Part shown: positions 51,072 to 60,293 of the stretch, piece by piece
Layout: every line of letters begins with the position of its first letter
How positions within the stretch are numbered: position 1 is the stretch's first letter
NCBI GenBank assembly: GCA_947500645.1
Contig: CANMSD010000002.1
Span: forward strand, 62,001-126,000
Length of the DNA: 64,000 nucleotides
Source: an uncultured Erythrobacter sp.
GTDB taxonomy: Bacteria; Pseudomonadota; Alphaproteobacteria; Sphingomonadales; Sphingomonadaceae
Reading direction: 5' to 3'
Notes under the pieces: generated by a model
What the model was told of the DNA's origin: nothing
The model's input: the letters and a program-made list of their open reading frames with translations, nothing else
The model's database searches: none
Translations under genes and position numbers: made by a program

Positions 51072-53486
51072 ATGTCCGCATCAGTCGGGAAAACGGCTAG
51101 ATTTTCGCTACTTGCAGGGGCCGCAGCTCTGTCACTCGCTGCGTATGCAGCGCCGGTCGCCGCACAGGATTCGGACGATGCATCTGCTGATGCCAATAGC
51201 GGCGATGGCAATGTCATCTTGGTAACCGCGCAAAAGCGCTCCGAAGATATTCAGGATGTGCCAATCGCGATCTCCGCATTCGATGCCGGTACGATCGACG
51301 ACAAAGTTATCGATGATGCAGTCGACCTAAGCTTTTCTGTCCCTAACCTGACGGTCGATCAGTTCGGCGCATCGTTGCGCGGGGTGGGAAATCTCGCCAT
51401 TTCATCAACGTCAGAGGCTGGCCTGGGCTATCACGTCAATGGCGTCTATCTCGGTTCGCCAGCGACCGAAGCGGAGTTCTACGACCTCGAGCGGATTGAG
51501 GTTCTGCGTGGCCCTCAGGGAACACTCTACGGCCGCAACACCACCGCTGGCGTGCTCAATGTCATCACCCAGAAGGCGACCGACGAATTCGAAGGATACG
51601 TCACGGCTGGCTATGGCAATTTCAATACGATCAAATTGCGCGGTGCGATCAACGTCCCGTTGTCTGACAATATCTCGACGCGCGTCGCTGGCTTCTTTCT
51701 CGACCGTGACGGTTACGCGACGAACCTGTTCACCGGCAACGATGTCGATGACCGCGAAATGTTCGGCATTCGCAGCAGCACGAAGTTCGAATTTGGCGAT
51801 ACCCGCGCCGATCTCGTCGTTTCCTACTTCCGCGAAGATGACAAGCGGCACCTGCGGACCAAGGTTCAATGCGTGGCCGATGCGGTTCTGGGCTGCTCGC
51901 CGCTCGCGACCGGCTTCGAAACACCCGACGCCCGTTCGACTGTCTTTACCGCTGTCGGGACCGCACTTGGGCTGATTGCACCGGGCTCAAACTATTTCGC
52001 AGGAAGCCTCAATCCGTCGGATACCCGGCTGCTGAACGAAGATGTCGATCCGTCATACTTCGTCGAAGAATGGCAGGCCTCGCTCGAGATCACGCACGAT
52101 TTTGGCGATCTTACTCTAACTTCGCTGTCGGGTTACACAGAGATTGAGCGCGACAGCTTCCGTGACTTCGACCGCTTTGTGCCGACCGCGAGCCTCCCGA
52201 TCCCGGTCACCTTCGATTTCTTCGCAGATGGCAGCTCGATTACGACGACGTCTATTCTGGCTGGACGACGCGATCAGAGCGAAGCGCGCGAATACTACCA
52301 AGAGTTGCGGCTCGCATCGGACTTTGATGGTGCGTTCAACTTCATCCTCGGCGGCAACTATTATGATCGCCGCAGCTCGGGGATCTCAGACTTCACCAGC
52401 GTGATTTTCGCTGCGCGCCAGCAAGTCACCGGCCTTAGCGCCGAGTTCGACTCGCTGACTATCGAATCCGATCCTACGACAACAAAGAGTTTCGGCATCT
52501 TTGGCGAGGTCTATTTCGACCTTTCGGACCGCACCCGCCTCACCGGCGGCTTGCGCTATTCGCAGGACGACAAGACCATTTTAACCCGCCAGGTGTTCTT
52601 CAATCCGCAAGCCGATGGCAGTGTGCCGGACTTTACCTTTGGCGAGTTCGAGCGCGGGGTCTTCACCGGACGGGTCGTGATCGACCACCGCTTTTCTGAC
52701 GACCTGCTGGGCTATGCCAGCTATTCGCGCGGCTACAAAGCCGGCGGTATCAACCCCGGTGAGGCCGGTGCGGATGTCCGCGGCTTTGATCCGGAATTTG
52801 TCGACGCGTTTGAAGTCGGCCTGAAAGGTGGCAGCTCGGACGGCTCGCTAGTCGCCAGCGTGGCAGGCTTCTACTACGACTACGCTGGCCTACAATTGGG
52901 TCAAACCACCCCGACATCTGCGCTAACGGTCAATTCCGATGCGAAAGTGTGGGGTGCGGAAGCGGAGTTTGCGCTGCGTCCAACCGATCGTTTCCAGGTT
53001 GATGGCAGCTTCTCCTATCTTAACACGGAGATCGTTGGATTTGAGTCAATCGACGAGACCGATCCTTTCGGCGTCGCTCCCGGCACTGTACCGGTAGCAC
53101 CAACCCCCGCGGGCGTCATCAAGAACGCCGATGGCAACCCGCTACCATTCTCTCCCGATATCAAAGTAGCGATTGGCGCACAGTGGGAGATTCCAGCGGG
53201 CAGTTGGACGATTACGCCGCGCGTGGATCACTATCTGCAAAGCGAGTTTGTCAGCTCAGCCTTCAACAAACCGATCGACCGCTTCGAAGGTTACAGCCAA
53301 ACCGATCTCAAGCTTCTTCTTGCGCCAGATGACGGGCCGTTCGAAATCCGTGGCTATGTGAAGAACGTATTCGACAACGACGACATCACGCGTGTCCTGC
53401 CGGCCGGCCGACTGGTTGGCCGTTTCCGGGAAGTCGTAATCCTCGAACCGCGCACATACGGGGTAGAGGCAACGTTCCGCTTCTAG
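51072..53486 (+). CDS. TonB-dependent outer-membrane receptor
   Basis: This 804-residue receptor begins after GGGAGAGGGAA. It has a signal peptide ending around AAPVAAQDS (residue about 32). The plug reads NVILVTAQKRSEDIQDVPIAISAF, then IEVLRGPQGTLYGRNTTAGVLNVITQKATDEF. The barrel ends in VEATFRF. It is of the large sphingomonad type associated with uptake of small organic molecules and plant-derived compounds. Three repeat elements upstream suggest substrate-responsive control. It is divergent from the VOC-SDR-PQQ dehydrogenase set. Confidence 0.93.
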   Translation: MSASVGKTARFSLLAGAAALSLAAYAAPVAAQDSDDASADANSGDGNVILVTAQKRSEDIQDVPIAISAFDAGTIDDKVIDDAVDLSFSVPNLTVDQFGASLRGVGNLAISSTSEAGLGYHVNGVYLGSPATEAEFYDLERIEVLRGPQGTLYGRNTTAGVLNVITQKATDEFEGYVTAGYGNFNTIKLRGAINVPLSDNISTRVAGFFLDRDGYATNLFTGNDVDDREMFGIRSSTKFEFGDTRADLVVSYFREDDKRHLRTKVQCVADAVLGCSPLATGFETPDARSTVFTAVGTALGLIAPGSNYFAGSLNPSDTRLLNEDVDPSYFVEEWQASLEITHDFGDLTLTSLSGYTEIERDSFRDFDRFVPTASLPIPVTFDFFADGSSITTTSILAGRRDQSEAREYYQELRLASDFDGAFNFILGGNYYDRRSSGISDFTSVIFAARQQVTGLSAEFDSLTIESDPTTTKSFGIFGEVYFDLSDRTRLTGGLRYSQDDKTILTRQVFFNPQADGSVPDFTFGEFERGVFTGRVVIDHRFSDDLLGYASYSRGYKAGGINPGEAGADVRGFDPEFVDAFEVGLKGGSSDGSLVASVAGFYYDYAGLQLGQTTPTSALTVNSDAKVWGAEAEFALRPTDRFQVDGSFSYLNTEIVGFESIDETDPFGVAPGTVPVAPTPAGVIKNADGNPLPFSPDIKVAIGAQWEIPAGSWTITPRVDHYLQSEFVSSAFNKPIDRFEGYSQTDLKLLLAPDDGPFEIRGYVKNVFDNDDITRVLPAGRLVGRFREVVILEPRTYGVEATFRF

Positions 53487-53530
53487 GTCGGCGCGTTGCA
53501 AGTTCAGAGCAAATCAGAGTGCTCTCTCCT

Positions 53531-53569
53531 GATGGCTCGGCCGCTTCGACGGTCGGGCCATCTTTCTTT
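53531..53569 (+). terminator. Rho-independent terminator after second TonB receptor
   Basis: GATGGC-TCGGCCG pairs with CGGTCGG-GCCATC around a short CTTCGA loop, then TTTCTTT. A good intrinsic terminator. Confidence 0.8.
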
Positions 53570-53596
53570 GGCGAAACGTGTTAGGGGGCCGACATT

Positions 53597-54658
53597 ATGA
53601 AATTGGCGATCAAGTTTGCGGGCGGCCTGCTAGCGTTCTTGGTGGTCGCATTTGTGGTTGGCCTTATCTGGTCGAACACGCGGGTTGCCATCGACGTTGG
53701 CCAGCCAGATCCAGCAGTTGCTTATTTGAACGCGCAGGAGCCGTCGGGAGCAGAGTTTCGAGAGGCGTATTTCGAGCACGACGGCAACCGGCTTCACTAT
53801 GTCGAGGCGGGCGCGGGTGAGGAGATGATCCTCTTCCTGCACGGCTTCCCGTCCTATTGGCTTTCTCTATCCACGCAGATGCAAGCGCTCAAGGATCGCT
53901 ACCGCGTGGTCGCAATAGACGGACTTGGTGCCGGGCGATCGGATGCCCCCTTGGAGAAAGAAGAGTACGAACTTGAGCGCATGTCGGCCCATGTCATCGC
54001 GCTGCTCGGTCATCTGGAAGCAAAAAAAGTTCATCTGGTTGGCCACGACTGGGGTTCGGTTTTTGCGTTCGGCATTGCACAGCGCCACCCGCAGCACGTC
54101 TCCAGTGTGACAGGCATCGCAGCGCCGCCGCTCAATGTGATGCTCTCAAGCCTGGAAAGCGATCCCGTATCGCGCGAGCGCGCGGGCTATATCGAGCGCC
54201 TGAAGAGCGCGAATGCAATGCTGGTCGTGCTGACAGGCGGGCACAAGCGTGTCTGGGCGGGGGCCTATGAACCGCTCGTCAAGGCAGGTCATATGAGTGC
54301 AGCGAAGGGCAAACTCTTTCGCGAGGCGACCGGCAATCCGCGCCGGATCGACGCGCATATCAATTGGTATCGCGCCAATATCCCATCACCCGATGCATTG
54401 AAGGAAAGCGATTTCTGGCCATCGCGCGATGCCCGGATCACCATGCCTGCGCAGATGATCTGGGGCGAGGACGATCCCATTTTCGTTGCATCTTACGATG
54501 AGGGGCTATTGAGGATCGCCGATGATCTGCGAATCCGGAAACTGCCCGATACCGGCCATTGGCCTCACGCTGAGCGCGCAGATCAAGTGACGGCGGCGAT
54601 TGCGGAATTGATCGAAAGCGCGGGCGGTGAGCAAACGCCGATTCCTCCCTCTCCTTAG
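53597..54658 (+). CDS. Alpha/beta hydrolase (epoxide hydrolase/haloalkane dehalogenase-like)
   Basis: This 353-residue protein has an N-terminal hydrophobic helix (about 8-26, possible signal anchor) and an alpha/beta hydrolase fold. The oxyanion segment is FLHGFPSYW (about 80), and the nucleophile elbow is GHDWGS, with D151 as nucleophile rather than Ser, as in epoxide hydrolases and haloalkane dehalogenases. The acid region is WGEDDPIF (about 293), and the His is in GHWPHAE (about 318). It probably hydrolyses an epoxide or ester-like substrate of the cluster. It ends beside the TetR gene, convergent. Confidence 0.9.
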   Translation: MKLAIKFAGGLLAFLVVAFVVGLIWSNTRVAIDVGQPDPAVAYLNAQEPSGAEFREAYFEHDGNRLHYVEAGAGEEMILFLHGFPSYWLSLSTQMQALKDRYRVVAIDGLGAGRSDAPLEKEEYELERMSAHVIALLGHLEAKKVHLVGHDWGSVFAFGIAQRHPQHVSSVTGIAAPPLNVMLSSLESDPVSRERAGYIERLKSANAMLVVLTGGHKRVWAGAYEPLVKAGHMSAAKGKLFREATGNPRRIDAHINWYRANIPSPDALKESDFWPSRDARITMPAQMIWGEDDPIFVASYDEGLLRIADDLRIRKLPDTGHWPHAERADQVTAAIAELIESAGGEQTPIPPSP

Positions 54659-55290
54659 CGCTTGATCGGCCGTTTCCGGACCATATAGTCATCGCGTACG
54701 CCGTTGATTGTGCCAATGATCATGGAAACGGTAATGTCTTCCAGCTCGTCCATATCGACATCGTGCCGAAGCAGGTAAGATCCTGCTGAGGCCGGCACGC
54801 CAAAGGATATATCCGTGACCGCGCGCGCCGTCTCCATCGGAATGGCGAAATTATGATGTACGATCTCGGCGAAGTATTCGACAGCCGTCTGACGATCGAA
54901 CGCAGTGGGATCGCTGCTCTCGGAAATGGCAGGATCAGATTGCAATCGCTCAATCAAAAGACCGCGTTTCTCGATATAGCGCAGATAGACTTTGGTCACA
55001 CCGCGCACCAGGTCTTCGAACGTGCTCGCTTCCTCGGCAGCAAAGAACTGGGCGCGGCGCAAGCCCGAAAGCTCCCGATCCAAAAGCTCCCGCAAGATTT
55101 CCGTTATGTTATCAAAGTATTTATATATCAGGGATTTGCTTATCTCAGCATGTTTGGCGACGCGTTCCATCGAGGCTTGGGAGATGCCTTCATTTTCGAC
55201 CAGCGCTGCGGCGCTATCAAGGATCATTGAGCGTCGCACTTCCGGCGAGAAGCGTCGCTGTATTTTGGCCTTTTGTGCCGCTTTATTCAT
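54655..55290 (-). CDS. TetR/AcrR family transcriptional regulator
   Basis: This 211-residue TetR-type repressor has an N-terminal DNA-binding domain (about 15-60): RRSMILDSAAALVENEGISQASMERVAKHAEISKSLIYKYFDN. A helical ligand-binding domain follows. It is convergent with the hydrolase gene and probably controls the adjacent receptor cluster. Half-site-like sequences resembling the elements at 50977 occur upstream of it (TCTTATT near 55308), weakly suggesting autoregulation. Confidence 0.9.
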   Translation of the reverse strand: MNKAAQKAKIQRRFSPEVRRSMILDSAAALVENEGISQASMERVAKHAEISKSLIYKYFDNITEILRELLDRELSGLRRAQFFAAEEASTFEDLVRGVTKVYLRYIEKRGLLIERLQSDPAISESSDPTAFDRQTAVEYFAEIVHHNFAIPMETARAVTDISFGVPASAGSYLLRHDVDMDELEDITVSMIIGTINGVRDDYMVRKRPIKR

Positions 55291-55796
55291 ATTCCGCGAA
55301 TCTCAGTCCGTCTTATTCGATCCAGAGCGCTTGAGTAGCAACACCTAGCGTGCGTTACCAATTACCTCAGCAGAATCAGAGTGACGCCGATGTCTCCGGG
55401 AGGCACACGCCCTCGCTTAATCGTTCTGACATTGAGCATGAACCGCCCAGACGCTGAGCATCTCCAGCCTTATTGCTGAAATACCGCTGAAGTGGATGCC
55501 CCGTGAGGATTCGAACCTCAATTGACGGAGTCAGAGTCCGTAGTCTTACCATTAGACGACGGGGCAATTCTTCGAAATGGGCCAACAAAGAGAGGCATCT
55601 GGTCGAAGAGAAGCGCGCATCTAGGTGCGCGAGCAAGGCAGGTCAAGACTGACATACGATCATGCTCGCCGCAAATCTAACCGGCCCATCGCATCTCCGT
55701 GACAGCCGCACCGCTTGCTCAAACCCACTTGATCCGGTAACTCTGCAAGCAAGTCCCCGGGCCATCGCGGTGCGGGAGGAGAAGAAAGAGTTTGTA
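55291..55796. other. Intergenic region holding tRNA-Gln
   Basis: About 500 bases separate the TetR gene from the Ppx/GppA gene. Apart from tRNA-Gln at 55493-55566 I see no gene. Short open frames here overlap the tRNA or lack ribosome sites. Confidence 0.5.
55493..55566 (-). tRNA. tRNA-Gln (CTG)
   Basis: On the minus strand: acceptor TGCCCCG pairing with CGGGGCA, D-arm, anticodon stem ACGGA/TCCGT with loop CTCTGAC (anticodon CTG), T-loop TTCGAAT and encoded CCA; 74 bases. Confidence 0.95.
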
Positions 55797-57050
55797 ATGG
55801 CGGACATTTCTCCGCCGGACGGATATAAAAAGGCTGGCAGCAAGAGGGGCCGCAAGTCCGGCAAAGTAGCCGATTTTCGCTACAAGCGCGCCCACCAGTC
55901 CAACGACAAGAATGGCTCTCCCAAGACGCGGGGGCAAGGGCATTCGCGCACAAACAACGGCTCATCAAACTCAGCTGGCCGAAGCGCACCTCACGCTCAC
56001 CGCCCGCATCGACCCAATCAAGCTTATGCAGCGCTCGACCTCGGCACGAACAATTGCCGCCTGCTTATCGCGCGCCCTTCCGGCAAGGACTTTACCGTCA
56101 TCGACGCATTCAGCCGTGTCGTAAAGCTGGGCGAGGATTTGGCGAGCACTGGCCGCCTCTCGGATGAGGCAATGGACCGGGCGTTAGGCGCGCTCGCCGT
56201 CTGCGCCGATAAGCTACGCCGCCGCAATGTTCGCCTGGCTCGTTCGGTGGCAACAGAGGCATGCCGCAGGGCAAGCAACGGCGATGATTTTATCGAGCGG
56301 GTGCATAGAGAAACCGGTATTGTTCTCGATATCATCAGCGCCGAAGAAGAGGCCCGCCTGGCGGTGCTGGGATGTCACATCCTGCTTGAGGAAGGGAGCG
56401 GCCCGGCAGTGATCTTCGACATCGGTGGAGGATCAACCGAACTCGTTCTGCTTCAACCCGGCGACAAGATCCCGCGCATCATCGACTGGCAAAGCGTGCC
56501 CTGGGGCGTCGTTTCGCTAACCGATACCGTCGGCAAAACTGGCGGTGACCGGGAAAGCAGGCTGGAGCGCTATCGCGAAATGCGCCGGTTGGTGTCAGAA
56601 AGCTTCGCTCCATTTTCCGAGCGCATTAGCGATGCTGCAAAGCAGGACGACATTCGCTTGCTCGGCACCAGCGGGACGGTGACGACATTGGCCAGCCTGC
56701 ACCTCGAATTGCCGCACTATGACCGCAAGGCTGTCGACGGCCTAATCGTGCCATCGCACTCGATGCGCGAGATCAGCACACGTCTTTCCGGCATGTCCCC
56801 AGAAGAGCGCAGCGAGCTGCCCTGTATCGGCAATGATCGGGCCGATCTGGTGGTCGCTGGTTGTGCGATACTCGAATCAATACTCGACCTGTGGCCGTCC
56901 GACCGTCTGGGCGTCGCCGATCGCGGTATTCGCGAAGGCATTCTGCGCAGCCTGATGGCAGCGGAACGCCAGGGCGAGCGTTCGATCCAGGCCTTGCAGA
57001 AGCTGCGCGAGGGCGAGAGCGATTCCACCCACCGCGAAGCTCGCAGCTAA
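55797..57050 (+). CDS. Ppx/GppA family phosphatase with basic N-terminal extension
   Basis: The frame is open from 55662, but ATG 55797 (MADISPPDGYKK) gives 417 residues. After a disordered Lys/Arg/Asn/Gly-rich stretch of about 75 residues comes the ASKHA-fold exopolyphosphatase/guanosine pentaphosphatase domain. It has AALDLGTNNCRLLIA, FDIGGGSTELVLL near 210, and LLGTSGTVTTLASLHL near 295. It hydrolyses polyphosphate or pppGpp. It is shorter at the C-terminus than two-domain Ppx, as in the single-unit alphaproteobacterial form. rlmE follows after three bases. Confidence 0.9.
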   Translation: MADISPPDGYKKAGSKRGRKSGKVADFRYKRAHQSNDKNGSPKTRGQGHSRTNNGSSNSAGRSAPHAHRPHRPNQAYAALDLGTNNCRLLIARPSGKDFTVIDAFSRVVKLGEDLASTGRLSDEAMDRALGALAVCADKLRRRNVRLARSVATEACRRASNGDDFIERVHRETGIVLDIISAEEEARLAVLGCHILLEEGSGPAVIFDIGGGSTELVLLQPGDKIPRIIDWQSVPWGVVSLTDTVGKTGGDRESRLERYREMRRLVSESFAPFSERISDAAKQDDIRLLGTSGTVTTLASLHLELPHYDRKAVDGLIVPSHSMREISTRLSGMSPEERSELPCIGNDRADLVVAGCAILESILDLWPSDRLGVADRGIREGILRSLMAAERQGERSIQALQKLREGESDSTHREARS

Positions 57051-57053
57051 GCC

Positions 57054-57719
57054 ATGAGCCGATCAGGTCGCAATCCGGATCGCCGAGTCCGCACGGCGAA
57101 GAAACGTACAGCCTCCTCCACACGCTGGCTGGAGCGGCAACTCAATGACCCATACGTAAAGCAGGCCAAGGCCGACGGCTATCGCAGCCGTGCGGCTTAC
57201 AAGCTGATCGAACTTGATGAGCGTTTCAATCTAATCCGCGGAGCCAAGCGGGTGGTCGACCTCGGCATTGCGCCGGGAGGTTGGAGCCAGGTCGTGCGCA
57301 AACGCGCTCCGAAGGCGGCGATCGTCGGGATTGATCTGTTGCCAACCGAGCCAATCGAAGGTGTGGTTATCCTGGAAATGGACTTCATGGATGACGCCGC
57401 ACCTGCCGCTCTGGAAGCGGAGCTGGACGGCAAACCCGACTTGGTCATGTCAGATATGGCGGCGAACACGGTGGGCCACAAACAAACCGATCATCTACGC
57501 ACGATGGGCCTCGTCGAGGCGGCGGCATGGTTTGCAGCTGAAAACCTTGAGGAAGGCGGAGCTTTCATTGCCAAAGTGTTGGCGGGCGGTACGGACACCG
57601 ATCTGCTGACGCTGCTCAAGAAGCATTTCAAGAGCGTCAAACATGCAAAACCACCCGCAAGCCGCAAGGGCTCATCGGAATGGTACGTCGTTGCTCAAGG
57701 GTTCAAGCCCGCCAACTAA
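57054..57719 (+). CDS. rlmE: 23S rRNA (uridine-2552-2'-O)-methyltransferase
   Basis: RlmE (FtsJ/RrmJ) methylates U2552 of 23S rRNA in late 50S assembly. This 221-residue protein has the SAM-binding motif VVDLGIAPGGWSQVV (about 65-79) and the K-D-K-E catalytic set: K in YRSRAAYKLIE, D in VMSDMAANTVG, K in GGAFIAKVLAGG, and E in RKGSSEWYVV. It is adjacent to a Ppx/GppA gene, a common pairing in Sphingomonadales. Confidence 0.95.
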   Translation: MSRSGRNPDRRVRTAKKRTASSTRWLERQLNDPYVKQAKADGYRSRAAYKLIELDERFNLIRGAKRVVDLGIAPGGWSQVVRKRAPKAAIVGIDLLPTEPIEGVVILEMDFMDDAAPAALEAELDGKPDLVMSDMAANTVGHKQTDHLRTMGLVEAAAWFAAENLEEGGAFIAKVLAGGTDTDLLTLLKKHFKSVKHAKPPASRKGSSEWYVVAQGFKPAN

Positions 57720-57746
57720 GCGGGCCTTCAGCGGCGAGAAAGCGTC

Positions 57747-58409
57747 TTATGCGCCGCCTTCGTTCTCTTCAGCCGCTGCGTCTTGCTCGACCGCTGCTTC
57801 ACCTTCAGCCGCTGCATCCGCTTCTTCTTCGGCGTCAACTGTGTCTTCGCCGCTGCCTTCGGCAACCGCCTCGACATATTCCGGAACCGGCAGGTTCGAG
57901 CCATAAGAGTTCATGTAGAGGGCGACGGCTGCACGATCTTCAATCTTTGAGAGACCGGCGAAGCTCATCTTGGTTCCATTGGCAAAGGCCGCCGGACGCT
58001 TGAGCCATTCGTTCATGCTCTCCCAATCCCAGTTGCCGCCCTTCTCGCTAAGAGCTGCGCTATAAGCAAAACCTGGAGCGCCGCCACCAATCGCCTTGCC
58101 CATGATACCGTACAGGTTAGGGCCGACACCGTTAGCACCGCCCTGCTCCATCGTGTGACAAGCCTGGCACTTGGCGAAAACCTGCGCGCCCTTATCAACC
58201 GAGGTCTCGGCCATATTGAGCGCTTCAGCCATGGTCATTTCAGCCGGCCCGCCTGTGTCCTCAACAACGCCTTCGATAACATAGCCGAGCTGCTCTGGGC
58301 GCTCAGGGTTATCGGCGTGGAAAAACTTGCCGCTCAAAATCGCAAAGCCAAGCGCGATGATGCCTGCGAACAGCACCCAGCCGGCGACGGTGTTAAAACG
58401 ATCATCCAT
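57747..58409 (-). CDS. Membrane-anchored c-type cytochrome with acidic C-terminal tail
   Basis: This 220-residue cytochrome c has an N-terminal signal anchor (about 9-28, VAGWVLFAGIIALGFAIL). A class I haem domain follows, with CQACHT (about 80) and a distal Met probably in GTKMSFAGL. The last 50 residues are almost only Ala, Glu and Asp. Proteins like this (CycM/c552-type) carry electrons from the bc1 complex to terminal oxidases. Leftward, convergent with rlmE. Confidence 0.92.
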   Translation of the reverse strand: MDDRFNTVAGWVLFAGIIALGFAILSGKFFHADNPERPEQLGYVIEGVVEDTGGPAEMTMAEALNMAETSVDKGAQVFAKCQACHTMEQGGANGVGPNLYGIMGKAIGGGAPGFAYSAALSEKGGNWDWESMNEWLKRPAAFANGTKMSFAGLSKIEDRAAVALYMNSYGSNLPVPEYVEAVAEGSGEDTVDAEEEADAAAEGEAAVEQDAAAEENEGGA

Positions 58410-58565
58410 GGTGAATTGAAAATCCGAAAATGCTTGCCTAGGTCAAAGTCGCGCCCGCTCTAATCGTGCATCCGCTCGCGCGCAAGAGTGATCAGAACAT
58501 CAGCGATTGCATCAATTGCAAGCAGGCTTGCGAGGTTGGACCTCCGCCTCTAGCAGTCTGGCGCT

Positions 58566-59468
58566 ATGCATAGCTTTCCCGCACCAGCCCAGAAAATCGT
58601 CGAATCCATGCAGGCAGCAGCAGCCGCTGAGCCGCAACGCGCTATCGCGTTTCAAGGGTCGCCGGGTGCAAATTCGCACCGGGCCGCCACAGAAGCAGCA
58701 CCAGATCACTTACCGCTGCCATGCTTCAGCTTCGAAGATGCGCTGGAGGCGGTAAAGGACGGGCGCGCCTCGCGCGCGATCATTCCGATAGAGAATTCCC
58801 AGCATGGCCGGGTCGCCGACATCCACTTCCTGTTACCAGAGAGCGGGCTGTCGATCATCGGCGAATATTTCATGCCGATCCATCACGCGCTGATGGGCCT
58901 CGGCAAGGGGCCATTCGAAGCCGCTTACAGTCATCCGCAAGCGCTCGGCCAGTCGCGTTTCTTCTTACGCGAGCGCGGGATCGTGCCCCTCAGCTATGCC
59001 GATACCGCAGGCGCGGCAGCATTCGTTTCGGAAAAAGGCGATCCAAAGCTCGGCGCAATTGCTCCCGCCATCGCTGCAGAGTTGTACAACCTACAAATCA
59101 TCGAAGAAAACGTGGAAGACAGCGCCGACAATATGACGCGCTTTGTGGTTCTGGCCGATAAACCGCAAGATCCGGCGACCCTGAATGGTAAGGACGCGAT
59201 CACCACCTTCGTTTTCGAAGTGAAGAACATCCCGGCTGCGCTCTACAAGGCGATGGGCGGCTTTGCGACCAATGGCGTCAACATGACCAAGCTGGAAAGC
59301 TATCAGAAGGGCACAAGCTTCTCCGCCACAGCCTTTTACGCCGATATCATCGGCGCGCCCGGCGATCCTGCCGTGGACCGTGCGTTGGAAGAATTGGCTT
59401 TCCATTCCAAGGAATTGCGCGTGCTGGGCAGCTACGCTCAGGCCCGCACACGCGGCTCGGCCGGTTAA
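58566..59468 (+). CDS. pheA: Prephenate dehydratase
   Basis: PheA converts prephenate to phenylpyruvate in phenylalanine synthesis. The 300-residue monofunctional enzyme has AIAFQGSPGANSHRAA near the start, the IPIENSQHGRVADIH segment (about 75), NMTRFVVL (the TRF motif, about 190), and a C-terminal ACT domain with the IPAALYKAMGGFATNGVNMTKLES pattern, for feedback control by Phe. There is no chorismate mutase part. The ATG at 58566 has no strong ribosome site; starts up to about 58608 are possible. Confidence 0.94.
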   Translation: MHSFPAPAQKIVESMQAAAAAEPQRAIAFQGSPGANSHRAATEAAPDHLPLPCFSFEDALEAVKDGRASRAIIPIENSQHGRVADIHFLLPESGLSIIGEYFMPIHHALMGLGKGPFEAAYSHPQALGQSRFFLRERGIVPLSYADTAGAAAFVSEKGDPKLGAIAPAIAAELYNLQIIEENVEDSADNMTRFVVLADKPQDPATLNGKDAITTFVFEVKNIPAALYKAMGGFATNGVNMTKLESYQKGTSFSATAFYADIIGAPGDPAVDRALEELAFHSKELRVLGSYAQARTRGSAG

Positions 59469-59555
59469 CCGCAACTGGGCAAACGATATTTCGCGTTCAT
59501 TAGGCATATTTGAGGTGTTGCACGGCGCTTCGCAGCATGCCACCACTGCCTGCGC

Positions 59556-60293
59556 ATGACGAGCGTAGCGGGGAGCAATACGGGGCCGGTGGACGCCTCA
59601 ATCAACAGCCCTGCTGCGAGCAATGCTCCTGCGAGCTGGCGCGAGCTGCGTGCAGACGAGGACATCCAGTTCGAACCGGTTGAGATTCCCCCTCTCCCAC
59701 CGCGCGAACCGGGCTGGTTTGAAAAGATGCTGGAAGCACTTGGCGAGTTCTTCAGCCCGCTTGGCGGCCTATTCGGAAACTCCTGGCCAGTCTTGCGCTG
59801 GGTTTTGCTAGCGCTGCTGATCGCTGCTGTGCTCTTCATTATCTGGCGCATGTTCGGCCCTTTGGCAGGTTTGCAGGCCAAACAGCAGGCGGATGAGGAA
59901 GAGATCGAATGGCAGCCAGATCGAGCTCAGTCGCTCGCACTGCTTGAGGATGCCGACCGGCTAGCCACTGAAGGGCGCTATGGCGAGGCGGTGCACCTTC
60001 TATTGCAGAGAAGCGTTGGCCAGATTGCGAGTACGCGTCCAGATTGGGTGGCGCCCTCCAGCACAGCAAGAGAGTTGGCCGCCCTCCCCGCATTGTCCGA
60101 TTCAGCTCGGTCTGCGTTTCGCACCATCGCCGAGCGCGTCGAAAGCAGCCTGTTTGCGCTGCGCACTCTCGACAGCGAGGATTGGGAAGCGGCGCGCAAG
60201 GCATATGCCGACTTCGCGCTCGCCAAGATTGAAAGTGCCCGTGACAAACGCGACCTGATCGACGCTCAACCGGCCTGGGAGACGGCGACATGA
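59556..60293 (+). CDS. DUF4129 domain membrane protein
   Basis: This 245-residue protein has a Pro-rich acidic N-terminus, one membrane helix (about 78-100, VLRWVLLALLIAAVLFIIWRMF) and a C-terminal DUF4129 helical domain (about 125-240) with EGRYGEAVHLLLQRSV and PSSTARELAALPAL. DUF4129 proteins occur with MoxR ATPases and DUF58 proteins. Its stop overlaps the start of the DUF4350 gene (ATGA). Function unknown; part of the MoxR-type operon. Confidence 0.85.
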   Translation: MTSVAGSNTGPVDASINSPAASNAPASWRELRADEDIQFEPVEIPPLPPREPGWFEKMLEALGEFFSPLGGLFGNSWPVLRWVLLALLIAAVLFIIWRMFGPLAGLQAKQQADEEEIEWQPDRAQSLALLEDADRLATEGRYGEAVHLLLQRSVGQIASTRPDWVAPSSTARELAALPALSDSARSAFRTIAERVESSLFALRTLDSEDWEAARKAYADFALAKIESARDKRDLIDAQPAWETAT

